NCBI GenBank assembly: GCA_013112725.1
Contig: JABFFZ010000042.1
Coordinates: forward strand, 1 to 47,339
Reading direction: 5' to 3'
Length of the DNA: 47,339 nt
From: Chloroflexota bacterium
Lineage (GTDB): Bacteria; Chloroflexota; Anaerolineae; Promineifilales; Promineifilaceae
The notes beneath the pieces are model-generated. The model had not been told where the DNA came from. It ran no database searches and saw only the letters and a list, made by a program, of their open reading frames with translations. The translations under genes were made by a program, and so were the position numbers. This document shows, one piece after another, positions 36,344 through 45,450 of this stretch (position 1 is the stretch's first letter; each line of letters starts with the position of its first letter).

Positions 36344-39300
36344 TTACAGCGACGGCCGTGTGCGTTCCACCCACAACCGGATCAAATCCACATGAAAGCG
36401 ATAGAGCGGGCTTTTGGCATCGTTGCGGGACAGGATGTCTCGGTTTTCCAGGCTGGTCAGCGCCGCTTTCCAGCGGTCGGCGGAATTCAGGCCGCGTTCG
36501 GTGAGGAAGGCGCGCAAATCTTTGGCCGTCACCCCTTCGGCGCTGACCAGCAACTCGGCCATGCCCTGTAGCACCTGCCGCTCTTCCTCGCTGGATTCAT
36601 CCCAGATGTAGCGAAAATGCGCCTCCCCCCGGCCAATGATGCGGTCAATCACCTGGTCTACGTCTACGGCCGTCAGGTAAGACGCCTTCATCTCATTGTG
36701 GTACACCATCATCTCGTGCAGCAGCAGTTGGGCAAAGTAGGGATGCCCGGCGGTGACGCTAATGATGCGCTCCACTGCCAGCGGATCATACTCCGTGCTG
36801 TACTGTTTGATCGGCTCCAAAATCAGGCGGCGCATTTCGGTGGGGCGCAAAAAGGTGATGGGGCGGTAAGCAGCAATGTTGAACAACGCTGACCAATAAT
36901 CCGCGCCCAACTCTTCCAGCTTGTGCGTCCCGGCAAAAATAAAGTCCACCTGACTGTCATGCTGCATCAGATTGCGCAAAAAGTGGAAGATTTCGGGCTG
37001 CAAACGGCCGTCTTCCACCCGCCGCTGCAACTCTTCAAACTCGTCAAACATCAACAATAAATTTTTGCCATTGAGATGTGGTTTTAGCCCGCGTATAAAG
37101 CGGGAAGTGAAGAAAAATTCGGGATTCTCTTCAAAATCGGCGCGCGGCGGCAGTTCGACGGAAATGCCCTGATCTTCCAGCGTAAACACAATATCGTCGG
37201 CAATGGCGTACAAAAATTCCGCTTCCCCCCGCGCCGGTTTGCCCTGCATATCAATCAGCACGGCGTAATGGGTATACGCCAACAGATGCGGCAGACGGTA
37301 CAACACCGAGGTCTTGCCGGTGCGCCGCTGCCCATGCAAGATGACCACATTGTTCTGGTGCGCCCCCACCAACATCTCCTGCACAAAACCAAACACATCC
37401 TCCCGTCCCACAAAGACATCATCCGTTTTCAGCGGCGTGCCGGTGACGTAGGGGATGGGGAAAACGCGGGTAAACGGCCGTTCCGATTCCACAAACTCCA
37501 CCTTATCGCCAAACGCCACCCGGCGCTGGTCATTCACCGCGTCGTCATACACCACTTCCCAGGCCACCCGCACCCGCGGCGCACCTTCACGGGGCATGAT
37601 CAGCAGGTTGAGTGCCCGCTCTTCTCCCGGCGACAAAATTTCAATAAACCCTTCGCTCTTCACGCCCAGCAAATCATAATCATCACCGGGCAGCAGCTTG
37701 ACCCGCACCTGCTGGGCCACGTTTAATCCCTGATTGCGCACAGACACCGGCAGCGGCAGTTCTGGCAGGTAAGTGGTGTGATTTAATTTGAGGCTGGAAA
37801 GGATGTCGGCGCGCCCTTTCAGGCGTTTTACGGCCGTGAGTACGATCTCCTCCCAATGTTTTAGCGAAACCTGCAAGGCGCTGGTCTGTGGTAGCGGCGT
37901 CGGCCAGCACTCCGGGTCGGCAAACCCCTTCTCCACAAATGTCTGCGCCTCGTGAATAGCCGCCAGCGCGTTCTCCAGAAAAATCAGCTTGGTGGGCAAA
38001 TCATCGGTGCGCTCCACCTTCTTCAATTCCAACACAACCCGGCCAATGCGCTGCTGGCTTTTCACTACCAGCGGCGGCAGCGAGGAGGTGTGCGGCGCCG
38101 GCGGCGGCTCAATTTTGAGAATCTGCTCCAGCGAGCGGGCACTCATCACCTGATGCAATGTCTGGTATGCCCCGGCAAAATCGAGCGCCCAGCGCCACTG
38201 CCGGTTGGCCGTCAACGTCTGGCTGAGGTCGGCAATGGTGGCTGTGTACTCTTCTTCCTTTTTGCTGGTACCCAAGGTATGGTAAGCGGCAGCAAAACGG
38301 GACACATCCGGCAGCCGCCTCGTGGTGCAGGCCGCCACCTGCGCCAGCACATCATACGCCTGCTCATCCTTTGTGAACAGGGTGTACACAGCTGGTAAAA
38401 TGTCATTGGAGTCACTCTTGAGATGGCGCTGCGCCAGGATGGCTTTGTCCACCGGCCGTTTGCGTATCATGGACAGGATGGGCACATAAATGATCGCCTG
38501 CAAACCGCCCACAATCACCCCCACCAGCAGCGCCGACAGCAGCATCACCCAGGGGAAAAATAGTACCGCGCCCAACACAAACGCGGGATCGCTAAAACCC
38601 ATTTCAATCGCTTGCATGAAGTTGGTAATATCGGCGATGGTTTGGGGATCCAGGGCATGGGCACGCTCGCGCAACACCCAAAATGGAGAGAGACCCAGGT
38701 TGAAGTAAAAGAGGCGCAAGGCCACCGCGTGCAGAGCCAGGGAAATGGCGATCCCGGCCACCACCACGCCCCAGAATCGCGCCCGGAACCAGTTGGGGGG
38801 GTTTTTGATCAGGCCGATGACGGCCGCGCCAAAAGCGATGAAGGCAATGCCCAACAGCGGCGAGAGTAGCCCGGCCACACCGCCTAATGAGTCGGAGGCG
38901 ATGATCCCGCTGTGGCTTTCTTGCAAGGCGGCCATCAATTCCGGCCAGTCCGAATAGACCAGGTAAGACCAGCCAGAGAGGGTCACGGCCGTCAACGCCG
39001 CCACCACCAGCCCGACGAGAATGCCCGTCCACACGGCCGTTTCATCCCCGGCAAAGTACCGTTTGGGGTGTTCACCTTGTTGGATAAGGGCAAAGAGGGA
39101 CGGCCGTGCCGGGCGTGGCTCTTTGCGCCGTCGCCAGCCCACCCAGGCGCCTTGCGCTCCCCAAAAACAGGCCGCACCCACCAATACAACCTCCCCTTGA
39201 AAAGCGGCATTTTCAAAAGAAATGACGTAATTGCGCAGCACGTGGGGCGGCGGCATAAAAGAATCCACCAGCACATCCATGAAAGCGCCAACCGTGCCAT

Positions 39301-39658
39301 AGGCGATCAGGGTGTTTACCGGCAAGATGAGGGTGAAATAACACAAACCGGCGGCGGCCAGACCGGCCACCATGCCTGCCTTCGCCCCTTCACGCCAACC
39401 GCGCGACGGCCGTGCGGCCACAAACCCAATAAGCAAAAACGTCGGCACCGCCAACGCCGCCGACGCCATCAACAAAACCCCGTGTGAGAGATCATCAGGC
39501 GCCGGTCTTACCCACCCCGCCAACCACAACGGCGCCAGCAGCCCGGCAATCGGGTACAACCCCGCCAGGCTGAGAATAATCCCGCCCAAAATGCCCACAA
39601 CAATCGCCCGCCGAATCAAAGCATCCTCAATTAGCAATAGATTGGGACCAATCCTCAA
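36344..39658 (-). CDS. Membrane protein with a C-terminal P-loop (STAND-like) ATPase domain
   Basis: The product is about 1104 aa if it starts at the TTG at 39658; no ATG is available nearby, so the start is uncertain. Residues 1-420 contain many hydrophobic helices (IVVGILGGIILSLAGLYPIA and others). A helical region follows, and then a CARDB-like beta domain near 640-750. The C-terminal 330 residues are an ATPase of the GQRRTGKTSVLYRL type (Walker A near 774) with Walker B LLLMFDEFEELQRR, as in STAND or ATPase_2 proteins. It could be a membrane-linked sensor or defence ATPase. The start overlaps the end of the VapC-like gene by 32 nt. Confidence 0.82.
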   Translation of the reverse strand: MRIGPNLLLIEDALIRRAIVVGILGGIILSLAGLYPIAGLLAPLWLAGWVRPAPDDLSHGVLLMASAALAVPTFLLIGFVAARPSRGWREGAKAGMVAGLAAAGLCYFTLILPVNTLIAYGTVGAFMDVLVDSFMPPPHVLRNYVISFENAAFQGEVVLVGAACFWGAQGAWVGWRRRKEPRPARPSLFALIQQGEHPKRYFAGDETAVWTGILVGLVVAALTAVTLSGWSYLVYSDWPELMAALQESHSGIIASDSLGGVAGLLSPLLGIAFIAFGAAVIGLIKNPPNWFRARFWGVVVAGIAISLALHAVALRLFYFNLGLSPFWVLRERAHALDPQTIADITNFMQAIEMGFSDPAFVLGAVLFFPWVMLLSALLVGVIVGGLQAIIYVPILSMIRKRPVDKAILAQRHLKSDSNDILPAVYTLFTKDEQAYDVLAQVAACTTRRLPDVSRFAAAYHTLGTSKKEEEYTATIADLSQTLTANRQWRWALDFAGAYQTLHQVMSARSLEQILKIEPPPAPHTSSLPPLVVKSQQRIGRVVLELKKVERTDDLPTKLIFLENALAAIHEAQTFVEKGFADPECWPTPLPQTSALQVSLKHWEEIVLTAVKRLKGRADILSSLKLNHTTYLPELPLPVSVRNQGLNVAQQVRVKLLPGDDYDLLGVKSEGFIEILSPGEERALNLLIMPREGAPRVRVAWEVVYDDAVNDQRRVAFGDKVEFVESERPFTRVFPIPYVTGTPLKTDDVFVGREDVFGFVQEMLVGAHQNNVVILHGQRRTGKTSVLYRLPHLLAYTHYAVLIDMQGKPARGEAEFLYAIADDIVFTLEDQGISVELPPRADFEENPEFFFTSRFIRGLKPHLNGKNLLLMFDEFEELQRRVEDGRLQPEIFHFLRNLMQHDSQVDFIFAGTHKLEELGADYWSALFNIAAYRPITFLRPTEMRRLILEPIKQYSTEYDPLAVERIISVTAGHPYFAQLLLHEMMVYHNEMKASYLTAVDVDQVIDRIIGRGEAHFRYIWDESSEEERQVLQGMAELLVSAEGVTAKDLRAFLTERGLNSADRWKAALTSLENRDILSRNDAKSPLYRFHVDLIRLWVERTRPSL

Positions 39659-40055
39659 TCTTTAATGCAGGTACCTGCTCGAAATTGCGTCGGTTTCGAG
39701 TAATAAGCGTCACGTTTTGGCTCAAAGCAATCGCCGCGATGCGTAAATCGAGTGTACCAATACGAATACGAATCTTTTGCGACTGAAGCTGCCGAAACTG
39801 TTGTTGGGCGTCCGTGTCAAAAACCAGAACGGTCAAGCCGCAGAAATAGTCCACCGTAGCTTGCAATTGAGCATAGGCAACATGCAAATCACTCTTTGCA
39901 CGGCTGACTTCTGCTAGACGGCCGCGCATTTGCTCTTGAACAGTAATAACTGTGATCGCCAAATCATCTGGCATACACTCTCGAATCCTACCTACAACCT
40001 GGGGATGGTTGCGTTGATGTAATGTAACGTGGTCAGTATCAAGCACATATTTCAT
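39627..40055 (-). CDS. PIN-domain toxin (VapC-like)
   Basis: The 142-aa product has the PIN layout: MKYVLDTDHVTLH near the start with the first Asp, an internal ITVQEQMRGR segment with Glu, and GTLDLRIAAIALSQNVTLI with the later acidic residue, then TRNRRNFEQVP. VapC toxins are RNases that cut tRNA or rRNA. Its ATG overlaps the stop of the preceding antitoxin gene (ATGA), the usual order for such pairs. Confidence is high for PIN; the RNA target is unknown. Confidence 0.9.
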   Translation of the reverse strand: MKYVLDTDHVTLHQRNHPQVVGRIRECMPDDLAITVITVQEQMRGRLAEVSRAKSDLHVAYAQLQATVDYFCGLTVLVFDTDAQQQFRQLQSQKIRIRIGTLDLRIAAIALSQNVTLITRNRRNFEQVPALKIEDWSQSIAN

Positions 40056-40366
40056 GTTGGCTCTGCGGCTTGTTCTTCATCTAATTGACGACGGTAATCT
40101 GTCATTGCCTGGAGAAAATCATCCCAGGTAGGATCATCGGCAAACATACCAGCCTTAGCTATCCAGGGATTGTCCTTTTGCGTTTCAGACGTCTCAATGT
40201 CTACTTGCACAAATTGGGTTTGTTCAAGTAAATCACGAATCAAGGCACGCACACGTTCCAGAGCTTCTTGTTCAGTTGTCCCATAAACCGTTGAATCCGG
40301 CCACAACAAAGGTCGGGCTGTGTAGCCATCATTCATACGCTTCTGTAGAATCACATCAAAAGTCAT
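40052..40366 (-). CDS. HicB-like antitoxin paired with the PIN toxin
   Basis: The 104-aa product begins at ATG 40366 with GGAGGTG upstream. The N-terminus (MTFDVILQKRMNDGYTARPL) and the segment VYGTTEQEALERVRALIRDL match the HicB-like fold often used by antitoxins. The C-terminal part (FADDPTWDDFLQAMTDYRRQ) resembles tails seen in HicB-like partners of VapC. It overlaps the toxin gene and would bind and block it. Confidence is good. Confidence 0.85.
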   Translation of the reverse strand: MTFDVILQKRMNDGYTARPLLWPDSTVYGTTEQEALERVRALIRDLLEQTQFVQVDIETSETQKDNPWIAKAGMFADDPTWDDFLQAMTDYRRQLDEEQAAEPT

Positions 40367-40395
40367 TGTATTCACCTCCATATTTCACCGATCAT

Positions 40396-40494
40396 TCATA
40401 AAGCCAGCGGTTCTAAGGCCTGGTCAGGGCAGCCAACCAGAGCAAAATTTGTCAGAACGGTATTGTCCAGCAAGACAGGCCCAGAGTTCGTCAT
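40396..40494 (-). pseudogene. Truncated PIN-domain toxin (DUF3368-like) remnant
   Basis: ATG 40494 to TGA 40396 encodes only 32 residues: MTNSGPVLLDNTVLTNFALV, then GCPDQALEPLAL. The VLLDNTVLTNFALVG part matches the N-terminus of DUF3368-type PIN toxins, with the first catalytic Asp, and the rest of the domain is absent. It starts seven bases after the antitoxin gene, where its cognate toxin should be. It is therefore read as a broken toxin gene. Confidence 0.7.
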
Positions 40495-40500
40495 CGTTCG

Positions 40501-40944
40501 TCAATTTTCTTCCAACCAGGCCGCTGCATTGGCTATATCTGCCTGAGCCTCAATCAGATTGGCCGGTGAAGTGTTCAAAGGTACATCCAGGCGCAAAAAG
40601 CGTGTGCGCAAATCCAGCCAGGGCAAATTTAACAGTTCGGCCGCGCGGCTCAGGCTGATTTCTTCCGCTAAATAGTAGGCCAGCACCAGGTCATATTGAG
40701 CCTGTAATGATGGTTGAGCAGTCACTTCTTCACTACTCAATCCGTTACCCATTTGCACTTGCGGGGAGTGCGCATGATAGTGAGATACAGCGCGGAGGAT
40801 GTAATAATCCGCAATATCAATAAGAGCCACTTCTGGCTGGCCGTGATGCTCAATGACCACCGTCTGGCCTCGTTGGGCTGCCCGAATGAGTTGCCGGGTG
40901 TTACGGGCTAATTCCGTCTTGCCTGCATAGTAAATCGTTTCCAT
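40501..40944 (-). CDS. Antitoxin with Phd-like N-terminus and UPF0175-like C-terminus
   Basis: The 147-aa product has a Phd/YefM-like front (KTELARNTRQLIRAAQRGQT, then VVIEHHGQPEVALIDIADYY) and a UPF0175-like end (LSRAAELLNLPWLDLRTRFL). UPF0175 proteins usually pair with DUF3368 PIN toxins, which fits the remnant just downstream. With the toxin broken, this antitoxin may be an orphan, able to act on other toxins or as a DNA-binding regulator. Confidence is good for the family and lower for current function. Confidence 0.82.
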   Translation of the reverse strand: METIYYAGKTELARNTRQLIRAAQRGQTVVIEHHGQPEVALIDIADYYILRAVSHYHAHSPQVQMGNGLSSEEVTAQPSLQAQYDLVLAYYLAEEISLSRAAELLNLPWLDLRTRFLRLDVPLNTSPANLIEAQADIANAAAWLEEN

Positions 40945-41017
40945 AGTGCCATGTCTCCTTTCAAAAATCGCATTTTACGTATTTTACACAGTTTGCTTCT
41001 TTTGAGACATATGAAAT

Positions 41018-42991
41018 CTATTGTCCGTTCGAGATTCTGGCAGCGCGTTGGAGAGCGGCGGCAAATTGGCCGGCGGTGGCGTAGCGGTTTTCGGGATCTT
41101 TGGCCAGGGCTTGCATGAGGACAAGTTCCAGGTCGGGGGGGATGTGGGGGGCTTTGGCGGTGAGCGGGGGCGGTGTGGCCTGCATGTGTTGCAGCAGGAG
41201 GGCGACAGGGGTGTCGGCCGTAAACGGCAGTTCCCCGGTGAGCATCTCAAACAGCACAATGCCCAGGGCGTAAATATCGCTGGCGGCCTGGGCCGGACGG
41301 CCGTGTGCCTGTTCCGGCGACATATAATCGGGTGTGCCAATGGTGGCCCCGGTGCCGGTGAGCTGCGCCCCTTCTAACATGCGGGCCACGCCAAAGTCGG
41401 TGAGTACGGCCGTGTACTCCGCATTACCCGTCAATTGCGCCAGCCGCTCCTCCTGCCGCAGCATGATGTTGGCCGGTTTCACGTCCCGGTGGACGATGCC
41501 GTGGGCGTGGGCGTAGTCGAGGGCGGCAGCAATATCCCGCACCACTTTCACCGCGTCCGCCAGCGGCAGCCGGTGGTTCAATTCGCGCAACTGGCGCAGC
41601 CAATCCTTCAGCGATTCCCCCTGGATGTACTCCATCACCATGTAGGAGATGTCATCCTGCACGCCAAAATCCACCATCTGCACAATGTTTTGGTGGCGCA
41701 GTTGGGCCACACCGGCCGCCTCGCGCTGGAAACGTTCGATGAAAGATTCTTCGCCGCCCAGTGAACGGGACATCACCTTAATCGCCACGTAGCGATCTAG
41801 CGAGGGTTGGTACCCTTTGTAAACGACGGCCATACCACCCCGGCCCAATATGGAGAGGACGCGGTAGCTACCCAACGTGGCCCCGGTCAGGTCAGTGGTG
41901 CTGGTAGTCGTGCGCGAGTTGGTGGACGGCCGTCGTTCCACTTCTGCCCGCTGCACAAATTCACTAAACGAACGGCTGAACGGCCGTAATCGCCCCTCAT
42001 CCGTCACTTCAACCAGCGCTTTTTCTTGCAAGGCACGGCGGCTGTCGGTATCGGCCGTGTGCAGGTGGCGCAGGCTGGCCTGCTCCACTTCGTCCAACTG
42101 CCGCCACAGATAGCGGTAATGGTCTTCCGCCTCCGCCAAGAACCGGCGCAGTACCAGCGCCTCTACTTCCGCATCGGGAATAGGTTCAGCGCGGGCGGCA
42201 AAGAGATAGGAAGCAATTACCTGCAAAAAAAAGGGGTGGCGACCGGCGTGATCGAGGCAAAAATCAATCTCTTTCTGGGTAAAGGGGCGATGCCCCCCTT
42301 TGCCAGACAACCCTATTAACAATTCAACCGCCTCTTCGCGGGGCAACAAATTCAACCGCTCTTCGGAAAAGATGTTGAAAAAGGGTGAGGAGAGGGTGTC
42401 GGCGTACTGGTAGGTCAGGTCATACAAACCCTGCTTGGAGGTGGTGATGTAGGTCACGCCCAATTCACCCGCCAGGCTGCGCAGTTCGCCGTAAAAGCTG
42501 GCATCAAAGGCGGCGTTGGTCGCCAGGCTTTCAAATTCATCCAGCATGAGCACTACGCGCAGCCCAGCCCGTTCCACACGGCGCAGCAGACGGCGCACCT
42601 GCATGAAGCGGGCATCGGCTTGCAGGGAGAGCGTTTCAGCCTGCTCCCGTAGTTCAGCCTGGCTTTCGGGCAGGGCTAACGCCATTTGATCCAACAGTTC
42701 CGGCCAGAATTCGTCATAGCCGATGTTGGACATGCCTTCCAAATCCATATAAATAAAAACGAATTGGGCGGGGTCAAACCCGTGCCGGCGCAGCATGTCC
42801 GGGCAGGAGATAACCGTGAGCAGGGAGCTTTTGCCAATTTTGCGTTCGCCGACGATGGAGCGGCTCTGGCGGGTGGCGATGGCGCTATAGAGGTTTTCGA
42901 CGGATTGGGCACGGCCGTAAAAATAAGCCGGGTCTCCGATGCGCTGCCGGTTAAAAAAGGGGTTGTCGTGATGATGATGGCTATGACTCAT
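41018..42991 (-). CDS. ATPase-Ser/Thr kinase fusion protein
   Basis: The 657-aa product starts MSHSHHHHDNPFFNRQRIGD and has an N-terminal P-loop ATPase of STAND type: GERKIGKSSLLTVIS near residue 47, then LRVVLMLDEFESLATN as Walker B. From about residue 375 comes a Hanks-type kinase: LGRGGMAVVYKG, VAIKVMS, HRDVKPANIM (intact HRD), DFGVARM and DYMSPEQAHG. No membrane helix is obvious, so it is likely cytoplasmic. Such fusions occur in signalling or defence contexts. It is not adjacent to the eCIS operon and has no stated link to it. Confidence 0.9.
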   Translation of the reverse strand: MSHSHHHHDNPFFNRQRIGDPAYFYGRAQSVENLYSAIATRQSRSIVGERKIGKSSLLTVISCPDMLRRHGFDPAQFVFIYMDLEGMSNIGYDEFWPELLDQMALALPESQAELREQAETLSLQADARFMQVRRLLRRVERAGLRVVLMLDEFESLATNAAFDASFYGELRSLAGELGVTYITTSKQGLYDLTYQYADTLSSPFFNIFSEERLNLLPREEAVELLIGLSGKGGHRPFTQKEIDFCLDHAGRHPFFLQVIASYLFAARAEPIPDAEVEALVLRRFLAEAEDHYRYLWRQLDEVEQASLRHLHTADTDSRRALQEKALVEVTDEGRLRPFSRSFSEFVQRAEVERRPSTNSRTTTSTTDLTGATLGSYRVLSILGRGGMAVVYKGYQPSLDRYVAIKVMSRSLGGEESFIERFQREAAGVAQLRHQNIVQMVDFGVQDDISYMVMEYIQGESLKDWLRQLRELNHRLPLADAVKVVRDIAAALDYAHAHGIVHRDVKPANIMLRQEERLAQLTGNAEYTAVLTDFGVARMLEGAQLTGTGATIGTPDYMSPEQAHGRPAQAASDIYALGIVLFEMLTGELPFTADTPVALLLQHMQATPPPLTAKAPHIPPDLELVLMQALAKDPENRYATAGQFAAALQRAARISNGQ

Positions 42992-43119
42992 AACGGGCAG
43001 AAGTATAACACGTTACAACGCGCTCACCGGACAGACACAGGGGCAAATGCCGCCAATAGTACCACTGTCCTCTGGCAAGCCGGTTGACAGGTGGCCGTTC
43101 CATCCGCTATAAGCAGAAC

Positions 43120-43185
43120 GTTCAATTGGTTCGTAGTAGACGCTTTAGCGGCGTTGAGAGCGATAAATCGCCTACTACAAACAAA
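43120..43185. repeat. Dispersed intergenic repeat upstream of the TolB/HzsA-like gene
   Basis: GGTTCGTAGTAGACGCTTTA on one side faces GATAAATCGCCTACTACAAA on the other. The latter matches the element at 28281-28325. It forms a partial inverted repeat 20-80 bases before the ATG at 43202. Confidence 0.55.
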
Positions 43186-43201
43186 TAGTAAGGAGCAGAA
43201 T

Positions 43202-45391
43202 ATGTCCCCACGAAGTACGTTCAGATTGATTGTTCGTTTCGGTATTATCTTACTTATTTTGATTTTAATCAGCGTGTTGGTCGCCCGCGCGCCCCGCACC
43301 AGCCGCGCCGTGGGCCAGCCCACCACCGCGTATCCCATCCTCTTTGTCACCCAACTGCCTATTGCCGGTGACTTCACCACCATTGGCTCCACCTTTGGCA
43401 ATCACAAGGCGACAATGCAGTCGGTGGGGCGTGGCGGCGACCTATGGATTCGTTACCCGGACGGTACGCTCAAGAATTTGACGCAAGCCGCCGGGTACGG
43501 CGTCACCGGTTTTCAGGATGACAACGCCATTGCCGTGCGTGACCCATCGGTGCATTGGGACGGCAACAAGGCGATTTTTAGTATGGTCATTGGCGCGCCG
43601 GAGATTCGTTACCAGTGGGAAACCTATTACTGGCAATTATACGAAATTACCGGGCTAGGGCTGAACGACACGCCGGTCATCACCAAAGTGCCCAACCAGC
43701 CGGAGAATTTCAACAATATCAGCCCGATTTATGGCACGGATGACCGCATCATTTTTACTTCTGACCGGCCGCGCAATGGGCATATGCATCTGTATCCGCA
43801 GTTGGATGAGTATGAATCCGCGCCGACAAACACGGGGTTGTGGAGCCTGAATCCGGCAACGGGTGATTTGCGGCTGCTGAACCATGCCCCGTCGGGGGAT
43901 TTTACGCCGACGATAGATAGTGACGGCCGTGTCCTTTTCACCCAATGGGATCACCTGCAACAAGACCAGCAGGCGGACGCCGACCGGGACAATCCGGCCA
44001 ACCCACCCTATGGCTCCTTCAACTACAGCGACGAATCGGCCAACGCCACCATCCTGAACAGCCGCGCCGAAGTTTTCCCGGAGCCGCGTGAGGCTGTGCC
44101 CGGCACCAACATCGTCGGTCACACCATCAACCACTTCTTCCCCTGGACGATCAACCAGGACGGCACGGATGGCGAAATTTTGCTGCACTTGGGGCGGCAT
44201 GAGCTGCACAGCTACATTCCCAATGCTATCAGCGACGACCCAAATATCGTGGAATTTTATAACCAATATCCCCGCACGAACCCCAACTCGATATTAAATA
44301 TGTTCCAGATCAAGGAAGACCCGCTCAGTCCGGGCACTTTTTGGGGAGTAGATGCGCCGGAGTTTTATACCCATGCAGCCGGGAATATCATCCGGCTGGC
44401 GACGGCGGGGCTGAACGCTGACCAGGTGGTGGTGGAGTATGCGACGGATGTGGATCATGGCGACGGCCGTTACCGCGAACCCCTGCCCCTTTCCGACGGC
44501 ACACTATTAGCCATCCACACCGATGACAGCGGTTATGAAACGGGCAACGGCGTCAATTCCAGCTACGAGTTCCGCCTGAAACTGCTCGCCCCGACCGGCG
44601 GCGGCCAATGGGCAGCCAGTACGCCACTGACCAGCGGCATCAGCAAAGAGATCAGCTTCTGGGACCCGGACAACATGGTCACGTTCAACGGCGTCCTCTG
44701 GGAACTGAACCCGGTGGAGGTACGGCCGCGCTCCCGCCCCACCCCGCCCACCTTTACCCTGCCCGCGCCGGAACAACAGATGTTTGATCAGGCCGGCGTC
44801 TCATTGGCCGAATTGCAGGCGTTCATGGCCGCGCATGGCCTGGCGCTGGTGGTCAGCCGGGATGTAACCACACGTGATGACCTGGACCGGCAGCAGCCGT
44901 TTAACCTGCGCGTGCCTGGCGGCGCGCAAACCATTGGCGCGCCAGGGCAGATTTATGATGTGCGCTATTTGCAATTCTTCCAGGGGTTGCAGATTCGGGG
45001 TTACACGTGGGGTGGGGATACGCCGCGTGACGGCCGTCGCCTGCTGGCACAGCCCGACGGCAGTGGCTATAACCCACCCAACACCGGCCCCACCGGCAGC
45101 GTCACGCTTGGTTCGGATGGCTCCATGGCCGCCTTTGTGCCCGCCGGGCGTGCCCTCACCTGGCAGCTAACCGACCCTGAGGGCGAAAGTGTGGTGCGTG
45201 AACGTTACTGGCTCACCTTTGCCCCCGGTGAAGTGCGGGTTTGCACGTCTTGTCATGGCCTTAGCGATTTAGACCAGGCCGGGCACACGGCGCCTACCAA
45301 TCCACCTCAGGCGCTCTTAGACCTGCTGGAATGGTGGCAAACGATGCAATCATTGACGCCCCAGGCTTATTTACCCGCAGTCATGCGCTAA
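43202..45391 (+). CDS. Secreted TolB/HzsA-like protein with a CxxCH haem motif
   Basis: The start is ATG 43202 with AAGGAGC upstream; a longer frame from 43091 lacks this and crosses a repeat. The 729-aa product has a hydrophobic N-terminal segment (IVRFGIILLILILISVLVAR), beta-propeller-type repeats with PILFVTQLPIAGDF near the start and IIFTSDRPRNGHMHLYP mid-protein, resembling the hydrazine synthase alpha-type middle domain. A CTSCHG motif near residue 681 would bind c-type haem. It ends in PQAYLPAVMR, like the M36 protein. Its substrate is unknown and a true hydrazine synthase is not implied. Confidence 0.88.
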   Translation: MSPRSTFRLIVRFGIILLILILISVLVARAPRTSRAVGQPTTAYPILFVTQLPIAGDFTTIGSTFGNHKATMQSVGRGGDLWIRYPDGTLKNLTQAAGYGVTGFQDDNAIAVRDPSVHWDGNKAIFSMVIGAPEIRYQWETYYWQLYEITGLGLNDTPVITKVPNQPENFNNISPIYGTDDRIIFTSDRPRNGHMHLYPQLDEYESAPTNTGLWSLNPATGDLRLLNHAPSGDFTPTIDSDGRVLFTQWDHLQQDQQADADRDNPANPPYGSFNYSDESANATILNSRAEVFPEPREAVPGTNIVGHTINHFFPWTINQDGTDGEILLHLGRHELHSYIPNAISDDPNIVEFYNQYPRTNPNSILNMFQIKEDPLSPGTFWGVDAPEFYTHAAGNIIRLATAGLNADQVVVEYATDVDHGDGRYREPLPLSDGTLLAIHTDDSGYETGNGVNSSYEFRLKLLAPTGGGQWAASTPLTSGISKEISFWDPDNMVTFNGVLWELNPVEVRPRSRPTPPTFTLPAPEQQMFDQAGVSLAELQAFMAAHGLALVVSRDVTTRDDLDRQQPFNLRVPGGAQTIGAPGQIYDVRYLQFFQGLQIRGYTWGGDTPRDGRRLLAQPDGSGYNPPNTGPTGSVTLGSDGSMAAFVPAGRALTWQLTDPEGESVVRERYWLTFAPGEVRVCTSCHGLSDLDQAGHTAPTNPPQALLDLLEWWQTMQSLTPQAYLPAVMR

Positions 45392-45399
45392 TCAAATAA

Positions 45400-45446
45400 T
45401 GTGACTGGTGGCTGGTGCAAACAACCAGCCACCAGCCACCAGCAAC
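45400..45446. terminator. Palindromic repeat (GGTGGCTGGT type) between convergent genes
   Basis: GTGACTGGTGGCTGGTGC is mirrored by AACCAGCCACCAGCCACCAG. It lies between two convergent genes and could end transcription from both; the unit family matches 25051-25104. Confidence 0.62.
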
Positions 45447-45450
45447 TATT

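Noticed and set aside
43091..43201. Upstream extension of the TolB/HzsA-like gene
   Set aside because: The extension crosses an inverted repeat and lacks a ribosome site, whereas ATG 43202 has AAGGAGC and a signal-like segment.
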